A stretch of 64,000 nucleotides of DNA, from the NCBI GenBank assembly GCA_037178975.1, contig JASJZH010000006.1:7502001-7566000 (forward strand), read 5' to 3'. Positions 13,961-26,118 of the stretch are shown here, piece after piece. Origin of the DNA: Oscheius tipulae. Its lineage: Eukaryota > Nematoda > Chromadorea > Rhabditida > Rhabditidae. Numbering within the stretch: position 1 is the stretch's first letter; every line of letters starts with the position of its first letter. The notes under the pieces are model-generated. The model did no database searches, had not been told where the DNA came from, and saw only the letters and a list, made by a program, of their open reading frames with translations. The translations under genes were made by a program, and so were the position numbers.

Positions 13961-16900
13961 CAGGAACGATGAGTAGCTCACCTCGTCTCTCAACCCTCGC
14001 TTACTGTGGTAGCATGGGAAGAAAAGAGGTTCACTTCAGCCAAAGTAAGAGTAACCTCCAAAAACGAATTTGGTGATTGACTGAAAGCAACTTGCGTCAT
14101 GGGACGTCATTTTGTGGAGCAAACAAAGAAAAATAAGAGAGGATAAGCAATAGAAGAATGTTAAAAAAGTAGGCTTGCGTCTCTGTGGTGGGCAGACAGC
14201 AACATTTTTACAATGATCAAGGGAACAGGTAGCTTTGTTGCGGGTACTGTAGTCAAGACGAAAGACTACCAGAGTCCAGTGTGTGGGCTGATCGAGGAGG
14301 ATTGAGGAAAGAATTCAGCGGAAATAAGCTCCAATTTCCAGACATATCCGCTCTTGGGTCCCCCCTTGTGATGGTCACGCTGAATAAAGCATAGGCGGGA
14401 TTAGGTAAAAAAAAGTTATTGTTAGAGTCGCTGAATCGATTCAACAATTTTACCGTATTCTCAGATCAAGATAACATAAATTACTACTACCATTGGGAAT
14501 GATGGGTGCTAAAATTATTGGCTAGTGACAATTATTGGCTGTTAGATAAAGTATCCCTTGAAAACCATTTTTTCAAAGAAAGTCAGTGGGAAATTGTTCT
14601 AACGAGTCGCGAGAAAGGCTCCCCATAATTTTCTATGAACGTTTCTGATTCCCTAGTGCGATAATTTATAACGAACTTTGTGCTCAAATATACTCCTAAA
14701 AACGATGGAGTCTCTGAAAACTAGAAGAGCTAAAAGATGACGGTGTGGTCAAAGAGGAGCTCTACACCAAATTCAAGAAGAATCTGGACATACAGGACTG
14801 GTTCTGAAGCACGAAAGTTAATAGTCGGCCAGCGTTGCTGCGCAGACACAATCGATGTCAGACAACGAGTGCGCTGGCGCTGTGGCGAGAGACGCAGAGT
14901 TATAGAGGGGCGACAAGATCGAGCGGACGAGAGGAGAGGGGAGAGGAACGACGTAAAGACGCCTTACCACTGAGCAAGGGGCGCGACCGATATTTTCCCG
15001 TCCTTTGCCTCACATTTCCTCGCTCTCGCTCGAACAGTCGTGAGGAAGGGATTGATAATCGAGGGTTTAGAAAGAAGACGACGCTTTGTGCCGATCGCAA
15101 CATTTGACGATCAATTTTAAAGACAGTTTTTTGTTGGCGGTCATTTCTATTATGTAGTGAATGTTTCATCCCGTAGACGCCAGTGAGACGGGCAAGAAAC
15201 TAAAATCTTCTGCGAAAATATGAGATTTTCTGGTTGGCTTGTTAACAACAAAAGCTACATCTCGCCGTCGACAGCCAAGGACGCACATGAAGTAGTACCT
15301 TGTAGTTCTATTATGACAGTGAAAAGAAAGTCACTTGATAGAGAAGACAAAAAAAGGATATCCAGGCAACAGGTGTGTCGGTTTAGAGACAAGTACCAGA
15401 CAGGAAATAGAAAAAGTTTGTCGCAGAATACGGTAACAGAAGCCATAGAGAGCCAGGGCAGGCTTCATTTTAATTAAAATTAAAAAGCAACCCGAATAAT
15501 ATATTTTCCGCTTTCCGATTCTCAGTTTTAATATGTTCTCAGCGGATAACTGACTATCCTAAAGTAGGCAAACAAGGTAAGCATGGTCTTAGTCTATAGA
15601 GTTCCTTGTTTGTTTGCCGGCAAATTTGAATATTGTACAATATTTTCAGTGTTTTCCCAAACATTTGTACTAATCCTCTGCATTGATGCCGTCTAAGATA
15701 AACTTTTGGTTAAACTTTAGACTGAAATCATGTCTAGAGGGACCTATTCACATGTTTATATAAAGAGCCCTGTGTTTAAACACACGCCAGATGGTTTAGA
15801 AGATATGAGGCATCCATGCATGATGCACGTGTTTTAAAATAAATGATGATATGATCAATTCTGATGACGGTTACAGCTCGGACGCTTTTCTTAGCTTCAT
15901 CGATTAGGGGTTAATAACAAAGAGCACGTTAGATACCTTTTCATAAAGAATTGTATTTGCGCTAGATTTTATGAAAGGGCTGTTAGCAACAGGGACCGAG
16001 TTTACTTCGCTAACGTTTTTCATTCCTCCAAAAAGCTCAATAGTAACATGCGGATGCCACCTCTTTCCACGTTCCTAAACTAGACTGCTATATAGCAATA
16101 TCGCGTTAATAAAAGGTTGCTATTGAACAGTTTTGATATATTGAAAGATCTGGGCTACTGTTGTGTGTCTGTCTGTCTGTCTGAAGCCCTAGTTGCCAAT
16201 TAGAGACAGTTACTTTGTGACAGCAATCAGTGGCAATTGTTTTGAAGTCAAGACAAATCATGCCAGTTTGGGACCTGCGTTTCTAGAAGAACGTTGTTCC
16301 TGTCAGGATAGTGCGAGAGAAGCTTGAGGACGGGTTGAAATGAGAGGGAACTACCAGGACGGGCTGACAGAAGGGAATCAGGCAAGGTTCAAAGGAATCA
16401 GGTTATAGCTGTCATTGAGCCTCTAGGAAAATATTATGACATGTATTTGCATATGGTTAGAACCGTTTTTTGGCTTTAAGAATACCATACTTTGAGAGGA
16501 GCGTATTGTATGTCCTTCCCAGATTAGCTTAGGTTATCGCGGCAGCACGCGGGCAGCCTCAATCGCACCACTTCTGCAATCTAACACGGGTATGACCCGT
16601 TGTCTGAGAGTCACCCAAGGACCCTGCTGGGAACGAAAGAATGTTTATCGATTGATCATGGTGAAAGGCCAATCAAACAATCCAACGCTGTACTCAAACA
16701 GGTTCGACAGAAACTGGGACCCGTCGACATGAGGGGGCAACCTCACCTCGGTCACTGTTTGTGTCGCATTCCTATTATCCCAGCAATTGTGGATTACAGT
16801 GTTATTGGAATGGAAGTAGGGGAGGAAACGAGAAATGGGAATTGGTACGACCGTACAGATGAAGAGACTGAGAGGAAACGGCCGATGGAAGCAGGTGTTC

Positions 16901-17010
16901 GATCGGTGAAGATCCTTGAGAGTGGAAAAAAGGTCGTCTTCCCATGTGGAGGCCGTCTTCAACCGTTGAGAAAACAAAAAATGTCAAGAACAATGGGACA
17001 AAGAAAAGTC
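13961..17010. other. Intergenic, no gene recognised
   Basis: About 3 kb between HIPK and the Rab gene, holding HIPK's 5' flank. No coding exon was recognised. A 145-residue open frame on the plus strand (16600-17037) runs into the Rab 3' untranslated region and has no family features. The second copy of the dispersed repeat lies at 16161-16220, beside a (GTCT)n microsatellite near 16166. Confidence 0.5.
16161..16220 (-). repeat. Dispersed repeat, copy 2, inverted relative to copy 1
   Basis: The reverse complement of this segment, with the core AAAGTAACTGTCTCTAATTG followed by GCAACTAGGGCTTCAGAC and an AGAC/ACAC run, aligns to 4220-4270. The similarity ends on both sides, so only about 50-60 bp are shared. 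Confidence 0.6.
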
Positions 17011-17016
17011 TTTATT
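17011..17016 (-). promoter_or_regulatory. Poly(A) signal of the Rab gene
   Basis: AATAAA on the minus strand, about 110 nt past the Rab stop codon at 17125-17127. It fits a short 3' untranslated region. Confidence 0.5.
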
Positions 17017-17124
17017 GAGATCGATAGAGCTCGGTAAAGCTGACTACATATGTATTGTGTTAAGACTGGTAATTGGAGTGAAACTCGCCGGGATGATAGA
17101 AGATTTCTCACAAAATTCTCTGTT

Positions 17125-18163
17125 TCAATAAATACCACCACAACATCTGCCCGAGGATGCCGATTCTGAAGTCACCAGATCCACTACACTTGACGGCTCA
17201 TATTTTGTACCGGTTGACGCAGATATTAGTCGTCTGAAAATGTTCTGAATTCTATACAAAGAGACACAATTACCTAGCAACGTCGATGAATGCTTGATTG
17301 ACATTATGACCTGTCTTCGCACTCGTCTCTATGTAGGAAATGTTGTAGCTCTGGGAAACAATTAGAGGGACCTGGGAACGTCTTACCGAAGCTAGATGTC
17401 GTGCCTCTTCTGATCTGACAGTACGACAGTTGCCCAAGTCACATTTGTTGCCGACCAGGATAACTTGAACGTTGTCTTTTCCATATTCTTTGATCTCACT
17501 CAGCCAGTTCTAAAATGCATTATAAATCTCATAGAAGAGAGTTTTTGCAGACAGGATGGAGTCAGACCAGAAAATCGTTTTGTTCTATTCTCTGTGTTAT
17601 AACATATGCTTAGTAAACGAAACACGTTTATTTTGATTTCAATGAACGCGCTTTTCAAACATTCTTTTCCCATCCACTTGGCCTACCGATTCCAAATCTG
17701 CTTTTTAAATATTCTTTGTGATCTAACTACTTGTATTCTTAGTATCTAACATAAAATGCTCATTTTTCACACCCTGACTGACCCTGATATTCTCAAACGA
17801 AGTTCTGTTCGAAATGTCAAAGACAAGTAGCAACGCATCGGCATCCCTGTAGTATGAGGATGTAACAGATCGAAAGCGCTCCTGTCCTGCTGTATCCCAA
17901 ATCTGAGTAGACAATCATTCTTTATCTCGAGTTTCTCACCTGGAGCTTAACCTTCTTATCATCTAGGTCTATAACCTTATTCTGAAAAGAAGGCAGATAT
18001 GACTGGATTTGATGATCAACAAACCCGATAATCTATTCCAACTGTTGATATGAAGTTGTTGTTCAAAAAGGCGCCATCTTTATAACGTACGAGTAGACAA
18101 GTCTTGCCGGTGCAGCTGTCTCCAAGAAGCATGACCTTAAACTTATGTTGGATTGTTGTTTTC
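17125..18163 (-). CDS. Rab26/Rab37-type small GTPase, N-terminal exon not found
   Basis: Six exons (about 18025-18163, 17940-17981, 17783-17902, 17387-17509, 17274-17350, 17125-17233) splice in one frame over 203 codons including the stop. All GTPase boxes are present: G1 GDSCTGKT, the Rab switch I region [14 protein letters not shown]3 [14 protein letters not shown]4 GNKCD and G5 ETSAKTG. The combination [19 protein letters not shown] marks the Rab26/Rab37 branch, which works in regulated secretion of vesicles. The C-terminus reads GRCCGGIY: a double cysteine as in prenylated Rabs, but followed by four residues, an unusual ending. Coding sequence before [11 protein letters not shown] continues into a short stretch (KTTIQ), and the initiating exon upstream of 18163 was not identified. 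Confidence 0.88.
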
Positions 18164-21100
18164 CTTTAAAGCGATTGGTTAGTGCAACTGAAATCCTAAT
18201 TTTTCATTCTCTAGGCTCCAGTCTCCAGCTGTGCAGCAGTAGTGCTCACATTTATGAATAATTGAAGTTGGCGAAATTCTTTTGGGGTCTTCTCTCGGAA
18301 TCTCTGAACCTGTGAATGCACTTTGAAACAATCAGGCTCTAGCAATTAACGCCCCTTGACGGCATTGAAAGATTCACATGCTTCCGGTCATTTCTGTCTG
18401 AACAAGGTGAAAAAACTGCAAATATCCTCGCGGCTGCGCGACGACGCTTCCCCATTAAGCAGGACGTCTCGACGTTGAGGAGCAGAAAAACAATGCAAAT
18501 TTTATCTTTTGTCATATTTCGTGGGTTGCAGTTTCCTGGCAGTCTTTCCTGGTTTGCCAGGCAACGCTCCCACGTGCTTTGACACCAATTGAAGGCTGGA
18601 TAGTAGCATAGCAGAGGCTATTGTTCCCATCAAGAGGCAAGAGAGTACATAAGTTCACAGCCGCATTCATTTGCTAAACTGAAGTCAAACTACTAGGGTG
18701 GCATCATTGGCGTGGTTTACAACTTCCTCTGGCCGTAAAAGTTTTCAGAAGATCCGTTTAATCATGATCCTTTTCCCTTTTCGTTTTGATCTATAAAAGT
18801 AAGGAAAACGTAGACAAGCGGTGGGAACAAGACCCCGGGCTATGAATCATTCTCATGTCTAGGAGTCTTAAAACTGTTTTTCGGTTTCCCGGATGACATC
18901 ATTTTTATAAAATCACATCTCGACGAACAGCTTCTTTGTTGTTTCGTGGATCTATTTGACGTATAGCCCGTCTTTCTAATACGAAGAAAAGAGATTCAAC
19001 AAAGTTAAGACTTTGCGTGTTGTGTCCAAGTCGCGCCGCTTTTGGGAATTGGCAGATTGTTTCCTATTGCAGTGTGTGCTCTATGCAAAACAGCTGTCAA
19101 CAAAGGAGACATCTCAAGTAGCCTCGTGCAAAAAAGACGACTTGTACTTCAACTTACAGTAAAAGAATGGTCAATTTCTTGTAGAATGGATGACTTCTTC
19201 CTCAGACGACCGTTCTGCATTCTGAAAGATATCTTGAATGATTTGGATTAATTTTTGAAAAAGAATAGTAATAAAAACGTGTCTGATTGCCCGAAGAAAA
19301 GATCACAATGCTCGGAAACGCTCCACCCAGATGGGCGTTCATGTCATTAACTCGTCTGTGGCTAAGAATCAGGAACGCCTGGAGGAGACGCAAAAAAGGC
19401 TGTGCATGATTGGAACAGACGATGAAATCATCCCTTTGATATGTGCCGGATTTTCTTGTGTCCGGGCCACACGAGGGGCGGAACCCTTGGGCCCGGGGAA
19501 TCCCAGGACCTCCTCCAAGTTTCTATTACTGCATCTCTCCATTGTGGGCCACACTTCTTGACGAAATTTCGAGGAGGGTATGCGCGCCGTGAGCGCTCTA
19601 TTCAAGTCAGGGACCCCTGTTGTTAACAGTCCTTTCAATGAACCCAGGCGCAAATAGAATTTGTTTGAAAAAGAGATGCTTTTCAACACGGCGGCAAAGA
19701 TCTGATTTGCTGTGACACATTTCAAGAAAGACTGAAGATGCTCTACGACGATAAAGTGTCGAGAAAATATGTGGGAAAAACGATGTGGGTGTAAGGATAA
19801 GGATTATCATGAGGTGAGAGAAAAAGTCGCAGTGACTGTAAAAAAGACTCGACCTTCTAGTGAGCGGGATTTGTATTTTGACCTGTGCTAGATTACGGTG
19901 GTATTTTCTCTAGAAAATGTTGTTACCGCCTCCAGAAGAGAAAAGGGGCTTAATCTTGGCCAGGAGTACTAATCAGACGATGAATAATAGGAGACGAGAC
20001 AAGGAGGAAACTGATTGACAGGGTTCATAATGGCAGCAACATGTAACTAAGCGTATTATTCGAAAAGCTGTACAAACATAGAGGGAGCGCGAGCTCGCTC
20101 TAGTGCTGAGAGCCCTTTATATTTTAATGTTTCGTGTGCTGGAAAAATAGACAATAAAAGGCTTTGTCCTCCAAAAAGGAGACGGAGATTAGCGCCAGAA
20201 GTGGAAAATTCGCAGCCTACTCGAGAAGATAGAAAGAACGCCATGTGCTTCTAGGATCCTTCTCACTGCCTGAGATGGGAAAATGTGCGATTACACGGGG
20301 GCAACGAGGGGAAGAGCCGCGATTATCGTCGTCGTGCTACTCGATACCCAACGCAGCCAATTTAGACCCTTACTGCAAATCGGCTATTTACAAATTGAGA
20401 CACATAGGGAGCGGAGGGAAGTGGCAGATAAGAACTTTTTGTTTCTTGTTGTGTTCCGGCACACCCGCAGAGCTTTTTGAATGTGGATGTGAGAGAGTGG
20501 CTGCCACCCTGAAATGCAAATAAAGAAGAAGGCTACTTCCAAACACACGAGAAGTTTCAATGCTCAGTTTCAAAATTGAAACATTTTGGGTTCTTTATCT
20601 CCGTGCTAACGGCTTTGCTGAATGAGTAATGCCCTACCTGAGTTTTGTTTATAGACACACAGAGAAAGGGAGCATAACTCTTTCTAACGATGAATGGGGC
20701 CAATTTAGGAGGTAAGTCGTATGATATCATTAGTAGCCGGTGACCTGACTAGGCCAGAAAAAGAGTAAGAGTACTCGTGTGAAGAATTGCGCACTGAAAT
20801 GCATACTTAAGACAGCGAATTCATTCAGAGCAAACGACTCAGAAGAGGCTGCTCAAAAAGGAGAGGTGAAGCATGGGCCCTCTAACGAGCATGGCGACCC
20901 AGTTTCCGTATCACAATCACGATGAAAGGCTACTAATGTGTAGTGCCCTCATTGAAAATTATTCTTCTCTCGCCTCCGTTTTACGAAAACTGAGGTGTCT
21001 GGATGGCTTAGAATAGGAGTAATTTCCTCCTATCAGTCTGGACAATCTATGACGAGTCTTAATTTACAAATGAAGTGGTCAAGCTCAAAGTTGCCTATAA

Positions 21101-21315
21101 AAGTATTGTGGTCAAAAGAACAAACTCAACGTTATTCGAGAGGTCAAATCTAATTCCAACCCCTCAAAGACGATCAGAAATCTCTCGTGGCCCTTTAAAT
21201 ATCAGAACTAGAAAATGATAGACATTTACTCTTCAGACACTAAGAATACACCTGTAAATATGAAAGCTGTTCGTTTGTATGTACAAAAATACAAAAGAGA
21301 AAGCAACACAATGCA
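18164..21315. other. Intergenic, no gene recognised
   Basis: About 3.1 kb with only short or low-quality open frames on both strands (the longest is 19369-19725 minus, without motifs). It should contain the missing first exon and promoter of the Rab gene and the 3' region of the small minus-strand gene at 21316. A GC-rich patch at about 19460-19520 stands out in composition but has no identifiable content. Confidence 0.45.
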
Positions 21316-21748
21316 TTAGAACCTATGCATCATTCTCTTGAAGGCTGTCTCACGTTTTTCTTCCTCACGGACTAGACGAGCTATATTCGAGCGCAGAGTT
21401 GTTTCCCACTCAGCCCTGAAAAATCCCATAGGTTTGAAACACAATCATAATGTACCAGTTGACAGTACCACCCTTGGTGTCAGCCAAGAAATCTTTGAAG
21501 CTTCTGCCAAGGAAATTCGGTAGAATCGACGGATTTGCATTTGAATTGGAGGGTTGCTGTTGGCGGATCATGTCATTCAGATTCCTCTTCTGTGTGGTTT
21601 TAGTCCTGATACGTGCAAATTTAACAAGATTGTTCATAAAAGACACTTACCCAGATTTGGACATGAATGGATTGGCCTTCTCAGTGACTTGCCACGACTG
21701 GCGAAGAGCGCGCTGAGCAGTTGAAGCCATTTTCTGAAAGCCTTCCAT
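21316..21748 (-). CDS. Small basic protein of unknown function
   Basis: Three exons (upstream part of 21651-21748, 21456-21605, 21316-21415) splice in frame. Starting at the Met at 21730 gives 109 residues; an in-frame Met at 21748 adds six more (MEGFQK). The product starts MASTAQRALRQSWQ, has a polar NDMIRQQQPSNSNANPS linker and ends in the charged helix ARLVREEEKRETAFKRMMHRF. Both introns are small (about 40-45 nt). No family was recognised; size and charge would suit an organellar or accessory subunit, but that is only a guess. The open frame continues upstream to a splice acceptor at 21811, in phase with the neighbouring secreted-protein exons, so this could instead be the 3' end of one longer gene. 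Confidence 0.5.
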
Positions 21749-21884
21749 ATTGAAGAGCGAAAGTGCTAAGATTGGGACAGAGAGTACAGAAATAGCTTGG
21801 ACTTTGTCTCTCTAAACAAAAAGAGACAGAGCGAGCTCCTATCTGCCGAGAAACTTCTTTATATGGGCGACAAGGACTGTTTAC

Positions 21885-22417
21885 CTTAACCACGGTACAA
21901 GGAATATTCGGGCGCACTTTAAAGCGAAAACATTGGACCGGCCCCCTCGTGTAGGGAAGACTGCCCAATCTGGGCAAAGTCTCTCCATGACGTGTTACTA
22001 AAAACAGTCATTGGCAGAGATTGACTGATCAGAGAGTGTCCTTTTTTGGTCGGGTTGATAGTTTTTCATGTCCACAGTTCTTATCTTAGGTTAGGTTATG
22101 GCTCAAGTATTTTAGAGGATACAGAGTGGAAAAAAAGACTCACCTCGATTCGATTCCACATTTTTATCACTGAACAGGTGTTTGGGACACAGCGGTTTGC
22201 AAGGATTCAAGCCATTGAAACGGTCAACAACATCACGGGGGACATCAGAGTCAACAGAACTGCCTCCAGGTTGACAACGAACTTTCTGGAAACTTCCAAG
22301 GATTGGGTAAAAGTCGGAGTTATGGGGATACTGCCCAATTGAGCTCCTACAAAGACCATCCGAAGTATAGAGAAACCAAGAGAACACTATGACCGTCAAT
22401 AGCAATACGGGTGCCAA
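21885..22417 (-). CDS. Putative secreted cysteine-containing protein (possibly 5' part of the next gene)
   Basis: Exon 22144-22417 opens with a clear signal peptide (MAPVLLLTVIVFSWFLYTSDG) followed by a Cys/Pro/Ser-rich mature part including VRCQPGGSSVDSDVP and NPCKPLCPKHLF. It splices in phase at AATCGAG|GTGAGT to exon 21885-21997, which reads RHGETLPRLGSLPYTRGPVQ and CFRFKVRPNIPCTVVK. After the donor at 21884 the message either reads on to a stop at 21681, or splices to an acceptor at 21811 and joins the small basic protein gene in frame. No known family was recognised. The even cysteine content and leader suggest an extracellular product. Confidence 0.42.
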
Positions 22418-22966
22418 TCGGAAACTCCGTTTTTGGAAAGCACAAAGTTTTTGTATATTTTCCGCGAATTATAGAAACAGAATGTATCGTGTATAAATAT
22501 AAGTTGTAAGAATTTCTGTGCGTTTTTTGATTACAGAGATTACTAAATGTTTTGTTTACTAATATACAACCATACTATTTTCAGGAATGCTAAAGTTCAG
22601 CTCATTGAAAGGAAGATTCGTAGTGGTGAATGCAGTGGAGTTACAATGAAACAATGACGGGTCCTTGTTATGCAATGGTTTTTGTCAGTGAAATACTCTA
22701 AACTGACAGTTCTCTCACAAGCGTACCAACAATAGCTAGAAGAGGTTTGACCAGGCGAGCTTGTACCTCAAATCAATTGAGACAAACTGGATAGACAGTC
22801 GCCAACTTGTTCAGGTAACGAGGCTGAAACGTGAAACCTGTATAAGAGAACTGTTTGGATTAGATTACACAGTTCACTTTTCATCGATCTTTTGTTCAGA
22901 CTGCACCTTCTAGGTGTCTCAGTGTCACGTAGCTGTCAGCGACCTTCACTTTTCTTTGCCAAACTC
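22418..22966. other. Divergent promoter region
   Basis: About 550 nt between a minus-strand gene starting at 22417 and a plus-strand gene starting at 22967. AT-rich, without open frames of note; probably carries both promoters. Confidence 0.45.
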
Positions 22967-24432
22967 ATGCTGCCATTAGTGTATTTGCTGGTTTCTATTG
23001 CCTCTATTAATGCTAAATACGACCCATTTTACTATAGTCAGATTCCACATGAAGAGGTTTTAAATGCTAGGAAACAGGGTGAATTAGGTAGGAGTCATAA
23101 AATTTTGAATTGGCGTTTCAGAAAAACAAAGATTTGACCATGCAGCTGGTAATGCCTCTGTTCATAGAAGGTTAGTAATCAATATGTTTCTATGACTGCT
23201 TTAGGAGCGAACTATACGATGACTACATATCAAAATGCAACACATTAGGGAAAGAACGCGAGCGTATTGTAGCTCAATCTGTCAAACATATATCCAGACG
23301 AGAAGATTATAAGGTACCTTTTCATATCTCTTTCAATCTCGATACTTTAGCTTCTTCTAACAATGGGAATGAGACAGTTTGTCGCCCGTTTTCTCACACT
23401 CCCACGCGATCAATTCGTCTACGGAATCAAAGAGCTCTGCACGAAGTTTGAATTGCAGCTGCAATGCCAGCGAGGGTTTGGGGAGAGTCGGTCAGGAAAC
23501 TGTTTTTTTTATTATTAAAGTATCAGTTAAGAGCACAGATTAAAGCCAGAGTTGAGGGTATGGAGACTGAAAATGGGAATCTAAAAGTCTTGTTGGACGA
23601 ACAATGCAGTCAGGAACAATTTGATCCATCACCATATTACTGCATTTCTCAGGATCCATATGTATGGTCGAAGCCTTGCTTTAAGGTATAGTCAAACTTT
23701 CCATTCTCGCTTCTGTCATGTTGATGTTTTGCAACTGAAAGATAGGTGTATTCAGTGCAGTTTTCGTGTCCTAATGCTGAAAGAAAACATTTGCAAAGAC
23801 TGTTGAAGCATGACGCAATTTGGTGACAAACGTTCCTTTGTAACGTTACAGGTCCAACATAGGGTTTAGCGAATTTTTTGTTACTCCTTTCTGACTAAAA
23901 CAATGCCTTGGAAACAGTCACTATAGTTACACATAATCGTTTTCTTACAGGAAATGCTAAAGTACAACTACACACGATATTCTGTCGGTCGTCGTATGGC
24001 AAACATACACTTTGATGCAGTTCGCAACGTGACTCTTTTAACCTACGACAAGGTTTTCTTTTATTGTTTACTTGTACCCAATTGATCACAGGATCTCAAC
24101 GACGACAACCAGATTCTGACAGTAAAGGAAAAAGTTCAAAACATCATGGTTGCAGCCTTGAAAGAGATGGCTCTGATTGAAGGAGAAAAGTGTGCAGATC
24201 TGGCAAACGTCTTGCAATGCGTTTTGCCCTTTGTAGGCATCAAGTGTGGTTCTAAAATAGAGTTCATGATGAGGACTATGATAGAAGTCGGGTCAGTTTT
24301 TCCATATACGGAACAATTGTAATACTTTTCAGATATTTAGCGCAAGAGCGACAAGAAGACCTGAATCAGCATTTCAGGGGCTTTGGCGTTGAAGCCGATA
24401 TTCGATGCACAAAGATTTATGAAAACGCGTAG
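22967..24432 (+). CDS. Secreted protein of unknown family, 359 residues
   Basis: Ten exons (22967-23087, 23122-23170, 23205-23313, 23351-23490, 23532-23685, 23746-23822, 23852-23879, 23951-24052, 24092-24291, 24333-24432) join in one frame with a total length of exactly 360 codons. The protein opens with a signal peptide (MLPLVYLLVSIASINA), then a mostly helical, charged chain with about ten cysteines, such as YCISQDPYVWSKPCFK, KCADLANVLQCVLPFVGIKC and DIRCTKIYENA at the end. Several N-glycosylation sites occur (NAS, NYT, NVT). One exon is only 28 nt. It resembles the helical, Cys-rich secreted proteins common in nematodes, but no named family was recognised. A poly(A) signal follows 37 nt after the stop. 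Confidence 0.65.
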
Positions 24433-24468
24433 TCTTTATCTGCAGCTTTATCGCATAACCATTCCATA

Positions 24469-24474
24469 AATAAA
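24469..24474 (+). promoter_or_regulatory. Poly(A) signal
   Basis: AATAAA 37 nt after the stop codon of the secreted-protein gene, consistent with the very short 3' untranslated regions of compact nematode genomes. Confidence 0.55.
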
Positions 24475-25438
24475 TGTTTACGGTTCAGCACAACACATGT
24501 GATAGCGTCTGGAAGAGAGAGCCTGTTTATGAATCTTTGATCCAGTAGGGGTGAAAGTGATAGAAGAGTAGTGGAAAGGGATCAATAAAGAAACTTTAAG
24601 GGCACATCATCGATTGACGCTCCGAGTTTAAAATACATATTTATTTCTTTCAATTGTAAGCTGCAGCTTCTCTTCTAAAAGCAACGCAAGCCAATATATT
24701 CCAACAACAGTTCATCGAAACATCTGTAAAGCAACTTAATCTTGACTTTAAATTTTAAATCTGGAAAACCCACCTGACACAGAGAAATGAGGTGCTATCC
24801 TGGGGGTAGCTTCGTCTTAGGTCCAAAGTCTATTTCTTCCTAGCTGATCTGTAGATAAACGATTCCAAAGAATATGAAGGCTTGCCTGTGATTGTTGCTA
24901 TCCCAAAATGCGGTACGTTGGCCGGGTGTGCAAACAATACAAATAGAACTTTAAATATTACCAAATAGTGCTCAGGTCAAACTTGTGTTTATCATGAGAC
25001 CCTGCCAGACTTTGAACATTAGACAGCTGTTAAAACACAAACGAAACCAAATAATCCTAATGATTCACAATGAATCTCCTAGTAGTATGTGCTTTACTGT
25101 AAAACCATGTGAGGCATCATCTGTCTTGGTACACCTTGATGATCTCGAGAGAATCCATCAAGCATGTAGCAGGAAGTGGAAGCATAACCAGATAGTTCCT
25201 GGTTCATTACAAGGCCAATTTTTCAGTTACGAAACACTACATAAAACAAATGTAAACCTATTACAAAGATAGAAGTTTGTTTTTCGCTGACTCATTAGCG
25301 GGTGTGGTGTTCAGGTCATTGAGATCGCCATCCTTTTAAACACTGAATTGTATTGTGTGAAGCATTTTTCGTCATATGAGTTGACGACCCACCGACCGGT
25401 TACCTCCAATTACAGCATTCAACAACGGCAAGCGCGGC
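24475..25438. other. Intergenic, no gene recognised
   Basis: AT-rich. The one open frame of note (24985-25272 plus) has no motifs, leader or consistent splice sites and is probably chance. Confidence 0.45.
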
Positions 25439-25873
25439 ATGGCAAGTGAGACGCTCCCTCTTCCTTTAAAAATTATACTTTTAGACGATAAAGTCAGTCG
25501 TTTCTTCAAAAAGGAGAAAAGGACTTTTGAGGGTGCTGCACGTAATATTTTCCTGCTTTTGTTATTTTAAGTTCATTTTCAGACGATGCAGCTCGGGATG
25601 TGAGAAAGGCAGCTAGAAATGTAGAGCACACGATCCGTCCTCCATGGTACAGAAGAACCTGGAGTGAGTTTCCCACGAAAAGATTTCGATCTACTTTTAC
25701 GATACGGGCGACACATGACAGATTTATTAGTTGAAGAGTTTATTATCTTATCTAAAAGTCTGCGGGTCAACTTGAAAAAGAGAAAGCATGCCAGTGTTAG
25801 AAAGAAAAGGATGATCACATGATTGACCTCATTTTCAGACCGGATCAGAGGCTTTTTCAACCGAAGACGTTGA
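25439..25873 (+). CDS. Four-exon microgene for a 56-residue basic protein
   Basis: Not visible as a single open frame. Exons 25439-25445, 25485-25532, 25583-25663 and 25839-25873 are bounded by GT-AG sites (GCAA|GTGAG, TTTTAG|ACGA, GAGG|GTGC, TTTCAG|ACGA, TGGA|GTGAG, TTTCAG|ACCG). They join phase-correctly from ATG to TGA, giving 56 residues. The product starts MANDKVSRFFKKEKRTFEDD, has a helical middle (ARDVRKAARNVEHTIRPPW) and ends NRIRGFFNRRR. It is highly basic and amphipathic with no signal peptide. The first coding exon has only seven nucleotides, and the last intron (175 nt) is longer than usual. No family was recognised. The case rests on consistent splice sites and on the coherent, charged product. 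Confidence 0.5.
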
Positions 25874-26118
25874 GAGTAGAAAAATCCCATCACCTTATCA
25901 TCGCGGATTATTACCTATCAGCCGTGTGTGTCGTCAAGCGTCCACTTTTCCACAGTCGGTCATGGTTGTCCAGACGAAATAAATCGTTCCATAGCACTTT
26001 TTTTGAGTCCTCTCCCTGATTGTGCGAGATTTAGCTCGTGTTCTCACTCCGCCACGCGCCACACCAATAATCCAGTTCAACTACCCTTCCGCCAACTGAT
26101 ACCTCTCTGTTTTTCTAG

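Noticed and set aside
16600-17037. 145-residue open frame on the plus strand
   Set aside because: It overlaps the 3' untranslated region and poly(A) signal of the Rab gene on the other strand and has no motifs, leader or splice support.
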